Shown one piece after another: positions 34,463 through 41,312 of a stretch of DNA of 41,312 bases (positions within the stretch are counted from its first letter, which is position 1; every line of letters begins with the position of its first letter). The notes under the pieces were generated by a model. It was not told the origin of the DNA. It made no database searches and saw nothing but the letters and a program-made list of their open reading frames with translations. Source of the stretch: Candidatus Endomicrobiellum pyrsonymphae (lineage in GTDB: Bacteria; Elusimicrobiota; Endomicrobiia; Endomicrobiales; Endomicrobiaceae); NCBI GenBank assembly GCA_020328045.1, contig JAIXMY010000002.1:1-41312 (forward strand), given 5' to 3'. Both the position numbers and the translations under genes were made by a program.

Positions 34463-35023
34463 TTACATCTGCATAACTTCTTTTTCTTTAGCAACTACAA
34501 TTTCGTCTATTGTCTTTATATAACCGTCCGTAATTTTTTGAGCAACTGCTTCAAATTTCTTTTTATCATCTTCAGTTATAACTTTATCTTTTTCAAGTTT
34601 TTTTATATTCTCAACCAAAACCCTTCTTTCATTCCTTACAGCAACTCTAAAATCTTCAGCCATTCTGCCTATAGATTTTGCTATTTCTTTTCTTCTCTCT
34701 TCAGTAGGATGAGGAATTACAATACGTATGAGCTTTCCATCGTTTACAGGGTTCATACCGATATCTGCTTTCTGAATCGCCTTTTCTATAGCGCCTAGCT
34801 GAGAAACGTCCCAAGGTCTTATTTCTATTGTCCTTGCGTCCGGAACGCTAATGCTTGCAATTTGATTTATAGGCGCAAGAGATCCATAACTTTCAACCTT
34901 AATTCCTTCCACTACAGCGCCACTTACTTTACCGGTCCTTATAGAAGTCAATTCAGATTTCAACCTATCTATAGTTTTTTTCATGGATTCTTCAGACGCC
35001 GAAAAAAAACTTTGAGCTTGCAT
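34463..35023 (-). CDS. frr: Ribosome recycling factor
   Basis: A 186-residue protein that, with EF-G, splits post-termination ribosomes. The long helical hairpin is seen in TIDRLKSELTSIRTGKVS and the C-terminal DKKKFEAVAQKITDGYIKTI. The small domain has IEIRPWDVSQLGAIEKAIQ and VIPHPTEERRKEIAK (two blocks). Full length (E. coli 185). It is 2 nt after the pyrH stop. Confidence 0.97.
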   Translation of the reverse strand: MQAQSFFSASEESMKKTIDRLKSELTSIRTGKVSGAVVEGIKVESYGSLAPINQIASISVPDARTIEIRPWDVSQLGAIEKAIQKADIGMNPVNDGKLIRIVIPHPTEERRKEIAKSIGRMAEDFRVAVRNERRVLVENIKKLEKDKVITEDDKKKFEAVAQKITDGYIKTIDEIVVAKEKEVMQM

Positions 35024-35025
35024 TG

Positions 35026-35724
35026 CTAAGCCTCCACAGTTGTACCTATTTTGTCATCGTTTAAAACTTTCTTCAAATTACCGTCCTTATAAAAATCAAA
35101 CACTTTAATTATCACATTAGTCCGCATACACAACGAGAAAGCCTCATAATCCATTATCTTCAAATGTTTATCCAAAGCTTCTTGAAAAGTTAAAGAATCA
35201 TATTTTATGGCATCTTTATACTTTTTTGGATCTGCGCTATACACACCATCAACTTGCGTGGCTTTAAGTAAAATATTAGCTTTTATTTCAGCCGCTCTCA
35301 AAGCAGCGGTAGTATCAGTTGTAAAAAAAGGATTGCCCGTACCGCCTGCAAAAACAATAACTTTTCCTTGTTCCATAGACCCTATAACTTTTTCTCTGTT
35401 AAAATTTTCAGCAAAACCACTTACGCCTCTTGCCGAAAACACTATCGATTTTATTCCCGCTTTCAATAAAGAATCATTTAAGGCAAAAGCATTCATAACT
35501 GTCGCAAGCATGCCCATTTTATCCGCAGTAACTCTTTCTATAAACTTGCCCGCGCCTCTCCAAATATTGCCTGCGCCTACGACAATTGCAAGCTGTATTT
35601 CACTGTCTAAGACAGCAAAACTGATTTCTTTGACCGTTCTCGAAAGACTTGACTCACTTATCAACGATGAATCGCTAGAAAAAGCTTCGCCGGAAAGTTT
35701 TAAAAGCGCTCTCTTTACGGGCAT
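35026..35724 (-). CDS. pyrH: Uridylate kinase
   Basis: A 232-residue cytoplasmic UMP kinase (UMP + ATP to UDP), an amino-acid-kinase family hexamer. ALLKLSGEAF is the N-terminal ATP loop. AIVVGAGNIWRGAG binds the UMP phosphate (GGGNIxRG in most relatives; here GAGNIWRG). FAGGTGNPFFTTDTTAALRA is the signature, and VDGVYSADPKKYKDA closes the site. Normal length. It is 2 nt after tsf. Confidence 0.97.
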   Translation of the reverse strand: MPVKRALLKLSGEAFSSDSSLISESSLSRTVKEISFAVLDSEIQLAIVVGAGNIWRGAGKFIERVTADKMGMLATVMNAFALNDSLLKAGIKSIVFSARGVSGFAENFNREKVIGSMEQGKVIVFAGGTGNPFFTTDTTAALRAAEIKANILLKATQVDGVYSADPKKYKDAIKYDSLTFQEALDKHLKIMDYEAFSLCMRTNVIIKVFDFYKDGNLKKVLNDDKIGTTVEA

Positions 35725-35726
35725 TA

Positions 35727-36320
35727 TTATTCTCCGAGTTTAAATCTTGCAAATCTTTTTATTACTATATTCTCACCGATTTTTGCAATGACGTTTGTTA
35801 CTAAATCTTTTATTGTTTCTTTGCCCGAAGTGTCTCTCATATAAATCTGATCGTACAAACATATCTGGCTATAAAACTTTTCAATCTTGCCCTCGATGAT
35901 TTTGTCCCAGACTTTCTCAGGTTTTCCTAATTCCTTAAGCTGAGCTTTATAAATCTCTCGCTCTGCTTCAAGAATACTTGAAGGAACTTGCTCGCGTGAG
36001 ACATAAGTAGGAGAAACTGCTACAATCTGCATAGCGATTTCTTTGACTAAAGATTGAAAATCTTCTGTTTTTGCCACAAAGTCTGTTTCACAATTTACTT
36101 CAACCAAAGCGCCAAGTGTTCCATTGCCATGTATGTACGAATAAACAAGACCTTGCTTTGCAGCCCTTCCTGCTTTTTTGACAGCAGATGCCATGCCTTT
36201 CTCTCTAAGCCATCGGCAAGCTTTATCTATATCATCATTTGATTCTTTTAACGCATTCCTGCAATCCATTACACCCGCGCCTGTCATTTCTCTTAACTTC
36301 GTTATAAGCTCCGTTGACAT
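35727..36320 (-). CDS. tsf: Elongation factor Ts (short form)
   Basis: A 197-residue guanine-nucleotide exchange factor for EF-Tu. The N-terminal UBA-like domain reads LREMTGAGVMDCRNALKE. The core has NCETDFVAKTEDF, the EF-Tu-contact TDFV motif. This short form (about 200 residues, like Thermus) lacks the long second core subdomain of E. coli EF-Ts (283). Its start overlaps the rpsB stop by 1 nt (TAATG). Confidence 0.96.
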   Translation of the reverse strand: MSTELITKLREMTGAGVMDCRNALKESNDDIDKACRWLREKGMASAVKKAGRAAKQGLVYSYIHGNGTLGALVEVNCETDFVAKTEDFQSLVKEIAMQIVAVSPTYVSREQVPSSILEAEREIYKAQLKELGKPEKVWDKIIEGKIEKFYSQICLYDQIYMRDTSGKETIKDLVTNVIAKIGENIVIKRFARFKLGE

Positions 36321-37102
36321 TATTCCACTCCTCTTTCCTGAGAGTCTTTCTCTTCTTTCACAGTTTCTTCTTTAACAGATTCCCGCGCTACCTCAGCTTC
36401 TTCACCATCTTTCTTTTCAATAACACCTTTGCCTTCCAAAACAGCATCTGCAACAATAGAGCAGAAGAGCTTTACAGCTCTGATAGCGTCATCATTTCCA
36501 GGGATAGGATAATCGACTAAATCCGGATCGCAGTTTGTATCGCAAACTGCAACAACAGGAATATTAAGTTTCCTTGCTTCTGAAACTGCTGTCGCCTCTT
36601 CATGAGGATCTACGACAAACATAAGTCCAGGAAGCCTCGTCATATTTTTAAGACCTTCTAAAGACTTCTCAAGTTTAATTCTCTCTTTTTCAATCTGAGA
36701 CTGTTCTTTCTTTGAAAGAACCCTAAGAACACCGTCTTCTTTCATTTTCTCTATTTCTTTATATCTTGCAATTGATTTTTTCAATGTTTCAAAGTTTGTA
36801 AGCGTTCCACCTAACCATCTCTCAATAACGAAAAACGCTCCACAACGTAATGCTTCGTCTTTCACTGGAAGCTGAGCCTGTTTCTTTGTACCTACAAATA
36901 TAATTTCTCTTCCTTCTGCGACAAGATCTCTTACAACTTTGTAGTTTTCCTTCAACTCTTTGAGCGTTTTCTGAAGATCGATAATGTGTATCTTATTTCT
37001 CTTTCCAAAAATAAATTTTGCCATCTTTGGATTCCATCTTCTGGTTTGGTGTCCAAAATGAACACCGGCCTCCAGCAAAGCCTTCATACTAATGTTTGCC
37101 AT
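36320..37102 (-). CDS. rpsB: 30S ribosomal protein S2
   Basis: A 260-residue S2 protein of the small ribosomal subunit. [20 protein letters not shown] is the N-terminal signature (residues 6-25). [44 protein letters not shown] and [20 protein letters not shown] are intact. A long acidic C-terminal tail (about the last 40 residues, rich in E and K) is extra relative to E. coli S2 (241). GGGGAAG lies upstream of the ATG. It is the first gene of the rpsB-tsf-pyrH-frr-fdx-uppS-cdsA-dxr-rseP operon. Confidence 0.97.
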   Translation of the reverse strand: MANISMKALLEAGVHFGHQTRRWNPKMAKFIFGKRNKIHIIDLQKTLKELKENYKVVRDLVAEGREIIFVGTKKQAQLPVKDEALRCGAFFVIERWLGGTLTNFETLKKSIARYKEIEKMKEDGVLRVLSKKEQSQIEKERIKLEKSLEGLKNMTRLPGLMFVVDPHEEATAVSEARKLNIPVVAVCDTNCDPDLVDYPIPGNDDAIRAVKLFCSIVADAVLEGKGVIEKKDGEEAEVARESVKEETVKEEKDSQERGVE

Positions 37103-37250
37103 AACTTCCCCTTTGGTTTTTTGCTGCGTTTAACGCAGACCCGTTTCAGACGAACAATTTTCGTCTTACGGCTTCCACAATTTTCAATCTCCAAAATCCA
37201 CAAATCTAAATTTGGGAACCTTTGGCAAATCCAACTGTGTGCTTATTACC
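37103..37250 (-). promoter_or_regulatory. rpsB leader with two stem-loops
   Basis: The about 145-nt 5' leader of rpsB (minus strand). It contains the perfect 6-bp stems CTGCGT-TAA-ACGCAG, placed just before the Shine-Dalgarno sequence, and AGACGA-AAATTGT-TCGTCT. Leaders like this are the usual place where S2 represses its own operon in other bacteria; that use here is inferred. Confidence 0.5.
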
Positions 37251-37255
37251 CCTTC

Positions 37256-37284
37256 ATTCTATCAAAATAAAGACTTGCTTTCAA
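37256..37284 (-). promoter_or_regulatory. Strong sigma-70 promoter of the rpsB operon
   Basis: On the minus strand TTGAAA (37279-37284), a 17-nt spacer and TAGAAT (37256-37261) match sigma-70 consensus at 5 of 6 positions each. This would transcribe the whole ribosomal and isoprenoid operon with a leader of about 145 nt. Confidence 0.75.
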
Positions 37285-37309
37285 GCAACTGTATTGGTTT
37301 TTTGGGTTA

Positions 37310-37618
37310 TTGTCAACGCAAAATCAAAAAAATACTAAAAAAGAAAGCGACAAAATCAAAACAACACTGTTTATATCTAAATCTAACAATGTGGGAGGCA
37401 GGTATGAAACAGTTAAGAATTTGTTAAAACAATATCGCCAAAACGAATTAAGTTTATCCTACAATCGGACAAGCATCAATCAAAGTTTTGAAAAAGAACA
37501 CAATAGTTTAATTCTTTATGAATTAAAAGAGCGGTTCAAATTCCTCTTTTGTTTCTATCTATCAGTTTTGATAAATTCAGAGATTAGGGGAATGTGGAGT
37601 ATGTATCGCTTCACGTGA
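37310..37618 (+). other. Unrecognised open region next to the island
   Basis: A 102-codon frame opens from a TTG with a lysine/glutamine-rich start and no ribosome-binding site. A shorter ATG at 37404 reads only seven residues (MKQLRIC). No family is recognised and the ending (MWSMYRFT) runs into a terminator-like stem. It is probably non-coding or a gene remnant of the decayed island. Confidence 0.25.
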
Positions 37619-37640
37619 AAATTCCCTCTTTTATTTTATT
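37586..37640. terminator. Terminator-like hairpin at the island's left edge
   Basis: AGGGGAAT (37586-37593) pairs with ATTCCCT (37621-37627) and is followed by CTTTTATTTTATT. The loop is long and can hold an inner GTG/CAC pair. This is the only rho-independent-like structure noticed in this stretch, in plus orientation. Confidence 0.35.
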
Positions 37641-37714
37641 GCCACTTTTTTTGTTTTGTGTTTACAAGAAAATCAACTATACCAAATCAAATGTGATTGT
37701 ATCATCTCACCAAA

Positions 37715-37843
37715 TACAACTATTGTGATTATATCAAATCAAATCTTTTAACAAATCAAGCTACAACTGTTGTAATTATATCAAAACTTTTAACAAATCA
37801 GCTACAACTATCGTCATTATATCAAATCTTTTAACAATTTAAC
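37715..37843. repeat. Three tandem iteron-like repeats (41-47 nt)
   Basis: Units at 37715-37761 (47 nt), 37762-37802 (41 nt) and 37803-37843 (41 nt) share TACAACT, ATTATATCAAA and CTTTTAACAA. The first is longer by an extra AAATCA. Each opens with an ACAACTrTyGT dyad, perfect (ACAAC-T-GTTGT) in unit 2. A decayed partial unit precedes them from about 37677. Such repeats are typical of protein-binding arrays (plasmid/phage origins, partition or operator sites). Confidence 0.75.
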
Positions 37844-37850
37844 ATAAAAA

Positions 37851-37918
37851 TCAGGCAAAGATTATGGGCAAAAGTCAGGCAAAAAACGAGTACTTTCCAC
37901 GTCTGAAAGTCAGGCAAA
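37851..37918. repeat. Three TCAGGCAAA direct repeats
   Basis: Exact copies at 37851-37859, 37875-37883 and 37910-37918, spaced 24 and 35 nt, follow the iterons and precede a TATAAT at 37948-37953. They may be activator or replication-protein sites. A long imperfect hairpin with GGGGAC/GTCCCC ends (37957-38004) comes next. Confidence 0.55.
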
Positions 37919-38028
37919 ACACCCCCAAAAAACGGCTAAAGGGACTCTATAATAAAGGGGACAATTTTTTAAAGGAACACTATTTTAAAAAGAACTAAGT
38001 CCCCAAGTCAGCTCACAGGGAGAAGCAT

Positions 38029-38257
38029 ATGAGTAGCATTCATACAGAGAAACGCAAGTGTAACGACATAGAACTTAGTTCCATGAAGCCGTGCAGTTAT
38101 AACCCTCGCAAAATGAACGATAAGTGAATGGGACATTAATATTTTAGGAAAGATGTTTAATTTTGATTTTTTAAAAGAAGTAGGATTCAACGATTTTGAG
38201 CTTGATAAAATTTTTACTTGGGGCAAAATAACAGGAAATTTAAACCTGCGATTTTAG
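38029..38257 (+). pseudogene. Fragment of a phage-type ParB-like / DNA-methylase-associated protein
   Basis: AGGGAG 7 nt upstream introduces a 32-codon frame (38029-38127) ending CNDIELSSMKPCSYNPRKMN. Its IELSS.KP...NPRK pattern matches the N-terminus of ParB-like nuclease domains, including those fused to phage DNA methylases. A second piece (38153-38257) reads FNFDFLKEVGFNDFELDKIF, resembling the linker with DxLxxxGFxxxELD of the same phage proteins. The body between and after is gone. This marks an old mobile-element insertion. The match is by eye only. Confidence 0.5.
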
Positions 38258-38305
38258 ATGAAAATTTAGATGAAAATTTAGCAATAAATTTACTGGAGAT
38301 TTTTA

Positions 38306-38569
38306 GTGTTTATAAGAAACCAAATTTGCAAAGGGAAAAGGGACATTTTTAGAACAATTTCACAGCGAAGAAGTTTTAACGAATGGAACGACTTTAAAGC
38401 TATAGAGTTTCAAAGGTACAACGAAACAGAACGGTTGATTTTGTATTTTAGGTTACATTTGGGGATATTAAACAGAAAAGAAATATCAATGAGAACAGGC
38501 ATACCTAAGTATCAAATAGAGAGATTTGTAAAAGCGATTAGGACTTATGGATATGAAGAGCTATCCTAA
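38306..38569 (+). CDS. Hypothetical 87-residue protein
   Basis: A GTG start with GGAG 7 nt upstream supports translation. The protein is basic and helical; LNRKEISMRTGIPKYQIERF could be a helix-turn-helix (residues 55-74). No family was recognised. Its last about 16 codons are duplicated downstream (38606-38677). Position suggests membership of the decayed phage-like island. Confidence 0.4.
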   Translation: MFIRNQICKGKRDIFRTISQRRSFNEWNDFKAIEFQRYNETERLILYFRLHLGILNRKEISMRTGIPKYQIERFVKAIRTYGYEELS

Positions 38570-38677
38570 AACAGACAGTCATTATAGGGTCGGCGCTATA
38601 GATTAGAGATTTATAAAAGCTATTAGGACTTATGGATATGAAGAGCTATCCTAAACAGACAGTCATTACAGGGTTGG
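38521..38677. repeat. About 72-nt direct duplication
   Basis: 38521-38593 and 38606-38677 are near-identical direct copies (offset 85 nt) covering the 3' end of the 87-residue ORF and the downstream CAGACAGTCATTA...GGGT sequence. The second copy carries several substitutions and one indel. Confidence 0.75.
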
Positions 38678-38749
38678 TAGGACGGATTAAAGAAACTTGC
38701 GGAACACAAAATTATTCAGAATTATGCCGAAGCATACAGAAGTCAAATA

Positions 38750-39016
38750 ATGCGCTATTTTATTGCAATAGGCAATGAAAGCCAAATAGATATTGTGGGA
38801 TTAGAAAGAAACCTCAACCTCGCTCTTGATTGGATTCAGATTATGCCTAATGTTTTCATAGTTAAAAGCAATAAGACAAAGGAATTGTGGCATGCGCGTA
38901 TAAAATCAGTAACAAACAATAACTTGTTTTTCATAACTGAAATTTCTCTGAACAATAATTTCAATGGTTGGTTATATCCCAAAACGTGGGAATGGATAAA
39001 CAAAAACAAACCTTAA
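38750..39016 (+). CDS. Hypothetical 88-residue protein, possibly SinR/Cas2-like fold
   Basis: MRYFIAIG opens a possible ferredoxin-like beta-alpha-beta fold. WIQIMPNVFIVKSNKTKELW, a later hydrophobic strand LFFITEI and the ending GWLYPKTWEWINK follow the general layout of small SinR/VapD/Cas2-like proteins (strand-W..S.W.V-helix-strand-GW). This is only a pattern resemblance; no catalytic residue was identified and there is no strong ribosome-binding site. It sits alone in the accessory island. Confidence 0.45.
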   Translation: MRYFIAIGNESQIDIVGLERNLNLALDWIQIMPNVFIVKSNKTKELWHARIKSVTNNNLFFITEISLNNNFNGWLYPKTWEWINKNKP

Positions 39017-39596
39017 GCAAAAACGCATCCTGCGACACATTTCTCGTTTCCAAATCTCCACCATCATTCCTTCCTCAGCATTCTGCCATTTTGACACAAG
39101 CTTTATATATTCATTTCTGTGCTGTCGCTTAGTTGGAACATTGTTAGGATTTTTACCTTATAATTTTCCAAAATCAAAAAAATATTTATGGATGATACAG
39201 GAAGTTTATTTGTAAGATTTATTATGGCAAGCGTTGCTATGGAGACACACAGTATTCTGCTGTAAACCCGATAGGCTTGCTTGCGCCGTTGTTTATACTT
39301 GCCCACCACCCTTTACGAAACATTTTTGGCAGGCATCTGCAGAATAAAAAAAGGCAAGCTACCATTTGTAGGTAGCAGATATCATTATGCTTTACGTTTT
39401 GAAAAGCTGTTCATATTATGAAAATGAATTTACATTATCCTTTTCAAGCAAATCTTTTTTATCTTGACGAGAAAGTAAAAAAAGAATGTGTTGAGGTATC
39501 ATCAAAAGAAAAAATGTTGAAGTTTCTACATCAATATCTTTTTGAACCAAAATGCAATTTATTCAATAGATAGATACGAAAAATGGGAATACTCTT
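39017..39596. other. Degenerate accessory DNA
   Basis: 580 nt with no convincing gene. A 51-codon frame at 39418-39573 (MKMNLHYPFQANLFYLDEKV onward) has no ribosome-binding site. A perfect 6-bp hairpin GCTACC-ATTTGTA-GGTAGC is at 39358-39376. Short frames on both strands read like remnants, none assignable. Confidence 0.35.
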
Positions 39597-41312
39597 TTAT
39601 ATCCACTTCCACTCTTTCAGCACCCTCTGAGCTTTAACGTGTCCTTTTTTCGCTGCTTTTTGAAACCAATTTAATGCTTCAGTATAATTTGGTTGATCTC
39701 CTACTAATCCTTTATAATACATCGCTCCTAGATTATACTGAGCCACTACACTTCCGTTAGCCGCTGCTTTTTGAAACCAATTTAATGCTTCAATATAATT
39801 TTGTTTAACTACTTCGCCTGCTCCTTTAAAATACATCGATCCTATATTACACTGAGCGGCAGCATTTTCTTGTTTCGCTGCTTCCAGATACCAATTTAAT
39901 GCTTCAGTATAATTTGGTTGATCTCCTACTAATCCTTTATAATACATCACTCCTAGATTATACTGAGCCACTACACTTCCGTTAGCCGCTGCTTTTTGAA
40001 ACCAATTTAATGCTTCAGTATAATTTTGTTTAACTTCGCCTGGTCCTTTATGATGCATCTCTCCTAGCTTATACTGAGCGCTAGCATTTCCTTGTTTCGC
40101 TGCTTCTCGATACCACTTTAACGCTTCAGCATAATTTTGTTTAACTCCTCCTAATCCTTTCTCATACATCAGTCCCAGATTATACTGAGCCCTTGCATCT
40201 TTTTGGTCCGCTGCTTTTTGAAACCAGTTAAACGCCTTATTATAATTTGGTTGATCTCCTACTAATCCTTCACGATACATCGTTCCTATATTAAACTGAG
40301 CCATTGCATGTTCTTGGGCCGCTGCTTTTTTAAACCAGTTAAACGCCTCATTATAATTTGGTTGACCTCCTACTAATCCTTTATAATACATCAGTCCTAT
40401 ATTAAACTGAGCCCTTGCATCTTTTTGGTCCGCTGCTTTTTCAAACCACTTTAATGCTTCAGTATAATTTGGTTGATCTCCTACTAATCCTTTATAATAC
40501 ATCACTCCTATATTAAACTGAGCCATTGCATCTTTTTGGTCCGCTGCTTTTTCAAACCAATTTAATGCTTCAATATAATTTTGTTTAACTACTTTGCCTG
40601 CTCCTTTATAATACATCATTCCCAGATTAAGCTGAGCCGTTGCATCTCCTTGTTCCGCTACTCTCATCACTTCTTCCACCCTTCGCCGCTCTGCCTCGCT
40701 TCCTTTACTTTCGCTTTCAGCGGATTCGAGGGTTTTACTATCGTTCATCGCAGATTCGCTGGGATCATCTTTAGACTTGCTGGGTTCATCTTTTTTCTTC
40801 TCTCCATCCCCCTCTTTCCCTTCTTCTTTCCCTTCCTTGTTCGCGTCCGCATCTTCCTTCCCTTCTTTCGCCTTCGGCTTCTTCCCTTCTAATGATGAGC
40901 TGGACTTTACTCCTTTCTTCAACCCTTTCTCGCCTTCGCCGTCACCCTCGCCCTCGCCATCTTCCTCGTCACTTTTATCCTTGTCGTCGTCAGTTCCGCT
41001 TTCGTCGCCTTCGTCGCCTCCGAGGTCACCCTCTTTCTTCTCTTTATCTTTAAGTGATGATGGATCTGGTTCTGGTGGTGGTGCTTTCCCTTTATCAGTT
41101 GGTGCTGGTTTTGGTGATGTTATATCTTCCTCTTTCCCGTCATCGCCAAGCTCTTTCTTCTCTTTCTTTTTCTCGCCGCCTCCACCCTTGCCGTCGTCAG
41201 TTTCGCTTTCGTCGCCTTCGTCGCCTCCGAGGTCACCCTCTTCCCTCTCTTTATCTTTAAGTGATGATGGATCTGGTTCTAGTTTTGGTGATTTTATCTC
41301 TTCCTCTGGTGG
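39597..41312 (-). CDS. Sel1-repeat protein with charged low-complexity N-terminal region, 5' end off window
   Basis: The frame is open to the window edge (571 codons visible plus stop), so the true start lies beyond 41312; the TTG at 40922 is internal. The visible N-terminal about 210 residues are low complexity, rich in D, E, K, G, S and P. They contain two in-frame copies of PEPDPSSLKDKE-like and GDLGGDEGDES sequence (69-residue period). Nine complete Sel1 repeats of 37-38 residues follow (AQ.N.G.MYYKG...NY.EAL.WF.KAA), plus a partial tenth ending in HVKAQRVLKEWKWI. Sel1 arrays are protein-protein interaction solenoids. Secretion or host interaction is possible but no signal peptide is visible in the window. 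Confidence 0.9.
   Translation of the reverse strand, partial: PPEEEIKSPKLEPDPSSLKDKEREEGDLGGDEGDESETDDGKGGGGEKKKEKKELGDDGKEEDITSPKPAPTDKGKAPPPEPDPSSLKDKEKKEGDLGGDEGDESGTDDDKDKSDEEDGEGEGDGEGEKGLKKGVKSSSSLEGKKPKAKEGKEDADANKEGKEEGKEGDGEKKKDEPSKSKDDPSESAMNDSKTLESAESESKGSEAERRRVEEVMRVAEQGDATAQLNLGMMYYKGAGKVVKQNYIEALNWFEKAADQKDAMAQFNIGVMYYKGLVGDQPNYTEALKWFEKAADQKDARAQFNIGLMYYKGLVGGQPNYNEAFNWFKKAAAQEHAMAQFNIGTMYREGLVGDQPNYNKAFNWFQKAADQKDARAQYNLGLMYEKGLGGVKQNYAEALKWYREAAKQGNASAQYKLGEMHHKGPGEVKQNYTEALNWFQKAAANGSVVAQYNLGVMYYKGLVGDQPNYTEALNWYLEAAKQENAAAQCNIGSMYFKGAGEVVKQNYIEALNWFQKAAANGSVVAQYNLGAMYYKGLVGDQPNYTEALNWFQKAAKKGHVKAQRVLKEWKWI
40985..41280. repeat. 89-nt duplication in the Sel1 protein's N-terminal region
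   Basis: 40985-41073 and 41192-41280 differ at only about three positions and are 207 nt apart (69 codons, in frame). They encode the repeated PDPSSLKDKE...GDLGGDEGDES segments. More copies may lie outside the window. Confidence 0.85.

Noticed and set aside
37530-37556. GGTTCAAATTCC looks like a tRNA/tmRNA T-loop
   Set aside because: The flanking stem pairs poorly as a T-arm; instead AAAAGAG/CTCTTTT forms a simple hairpin, and no acceptor stem, CCA or anticodon arm is nearby.
37310-37618. 102-residue plus-strand protein
   Set aside because: TTG start without ribosome-binding site, low-complexity beginning overlapping the rpsB promoter region; kept only as an unrecognised open region.
37715-37843. 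Possible CRISPR array
   Set aside because: Units are directly adjacent with no unique spacers, differ in length (47, 41, 41), and no cas genes are present.
39103-39309. 68-codon minus-strand frame in the accessory region
   Set aside because: No start signal, no recognised motif, and it overlaps hairpin-rich degenerate DNA.
40581-40892. 103-codon plus-strand frame inside the Sel1 gene
   Set aside because: It is the mirror of the low-complexity and repeat coding sequence on the other strand; hydrophobic F-rich composition arises from GAA/AAG codons read backwards.

Overview
The window is A+T-rich bacterial DNA from a Gram-negative-type (diderm) organism: it encodes lipopolysaccharide (Kdo and heptose) transferases, SecDF-YajC and an RseP-type protease. 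Three features together suggest a host-restricted, genome-reducing symbiont. They are broken copies of normally conserved genes (tgt, cdsA, dxr) inside otherwise intact operons, two restriction-modification loci, and degenerate palindromic repeats in the intergenic spaces. The gene set, including a PPi-dependent phosphofructokinase, fits an Elusimicrobia/Endomicrobium-like termite-gut flagellate endosymbiont. That assignment is inference from style and content and was not tested by any search.

Layout. (1) 1-25.8 kb is entirely on the minus strand. It holds PPi-phosphofructokinase (cut by the window edge); two GT9 heptosyltransferases plus a fused acyltransferase-GT9 protein; NAD and pantothenate genes (nadB, panC, panB) and folK; a complete type I restriction-modification locus (hsdM-hsdS-hsdR); Kdo transferase; a MetH-activation-like protein; secF, secD, an HD hydrolase, yajC, a deleted tgt and a second HD hydrolase; a type II methyltransferase with a frameshifted partner that is probably its endonuclease; ybaB; two small membrane proteins; birA; and nadC. 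(2) 26.1-30.4 kb is on the plus strand and carries dprA, topA and a Xer recombinase whose first 36 codons overlap the end of topA. (3) 30.6-37.3 kb is on the minus strand and is the classic rpsB-tsf-pyrH-frr-uppS-cdsA-dxr-rseP operon. A ferredoxin gene is inserted after frr, cdsA is deleted internally, and dxr is cut by an in-frame stop inside a perfect 17-bp palindrome. (4) 37.3-39.6 kb is a decayed accessory island with tandem repeats, a ParB-like fragment, orphan ORFs and a duplication. (5) 39.6-41.3 kb, on the minus strand, is a Sel1-repeat protein with a long charged N-terminal region that runs off the window.

The strongest observations concern how the DNA changes. hsdS carries five tandem CAGA units exactly between its two target-recognition halves, and I checked that both other reading frames stop at once or within about 20 codons. 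It is therefore a phase-variable or specificity-switching locus. The putative type II endonuclease is frameshifted by exactly one extra 4-nt unit. The dxr stop looks like a template-switch (quasi-palindrome) mutation copied from the sense sequence 26 nt downstream. Dispersed palindromic elements sit between genes, and some supply the last codons of genes (nadB, waaA). No tRNA, rRNA or CRISPR array was recognised.
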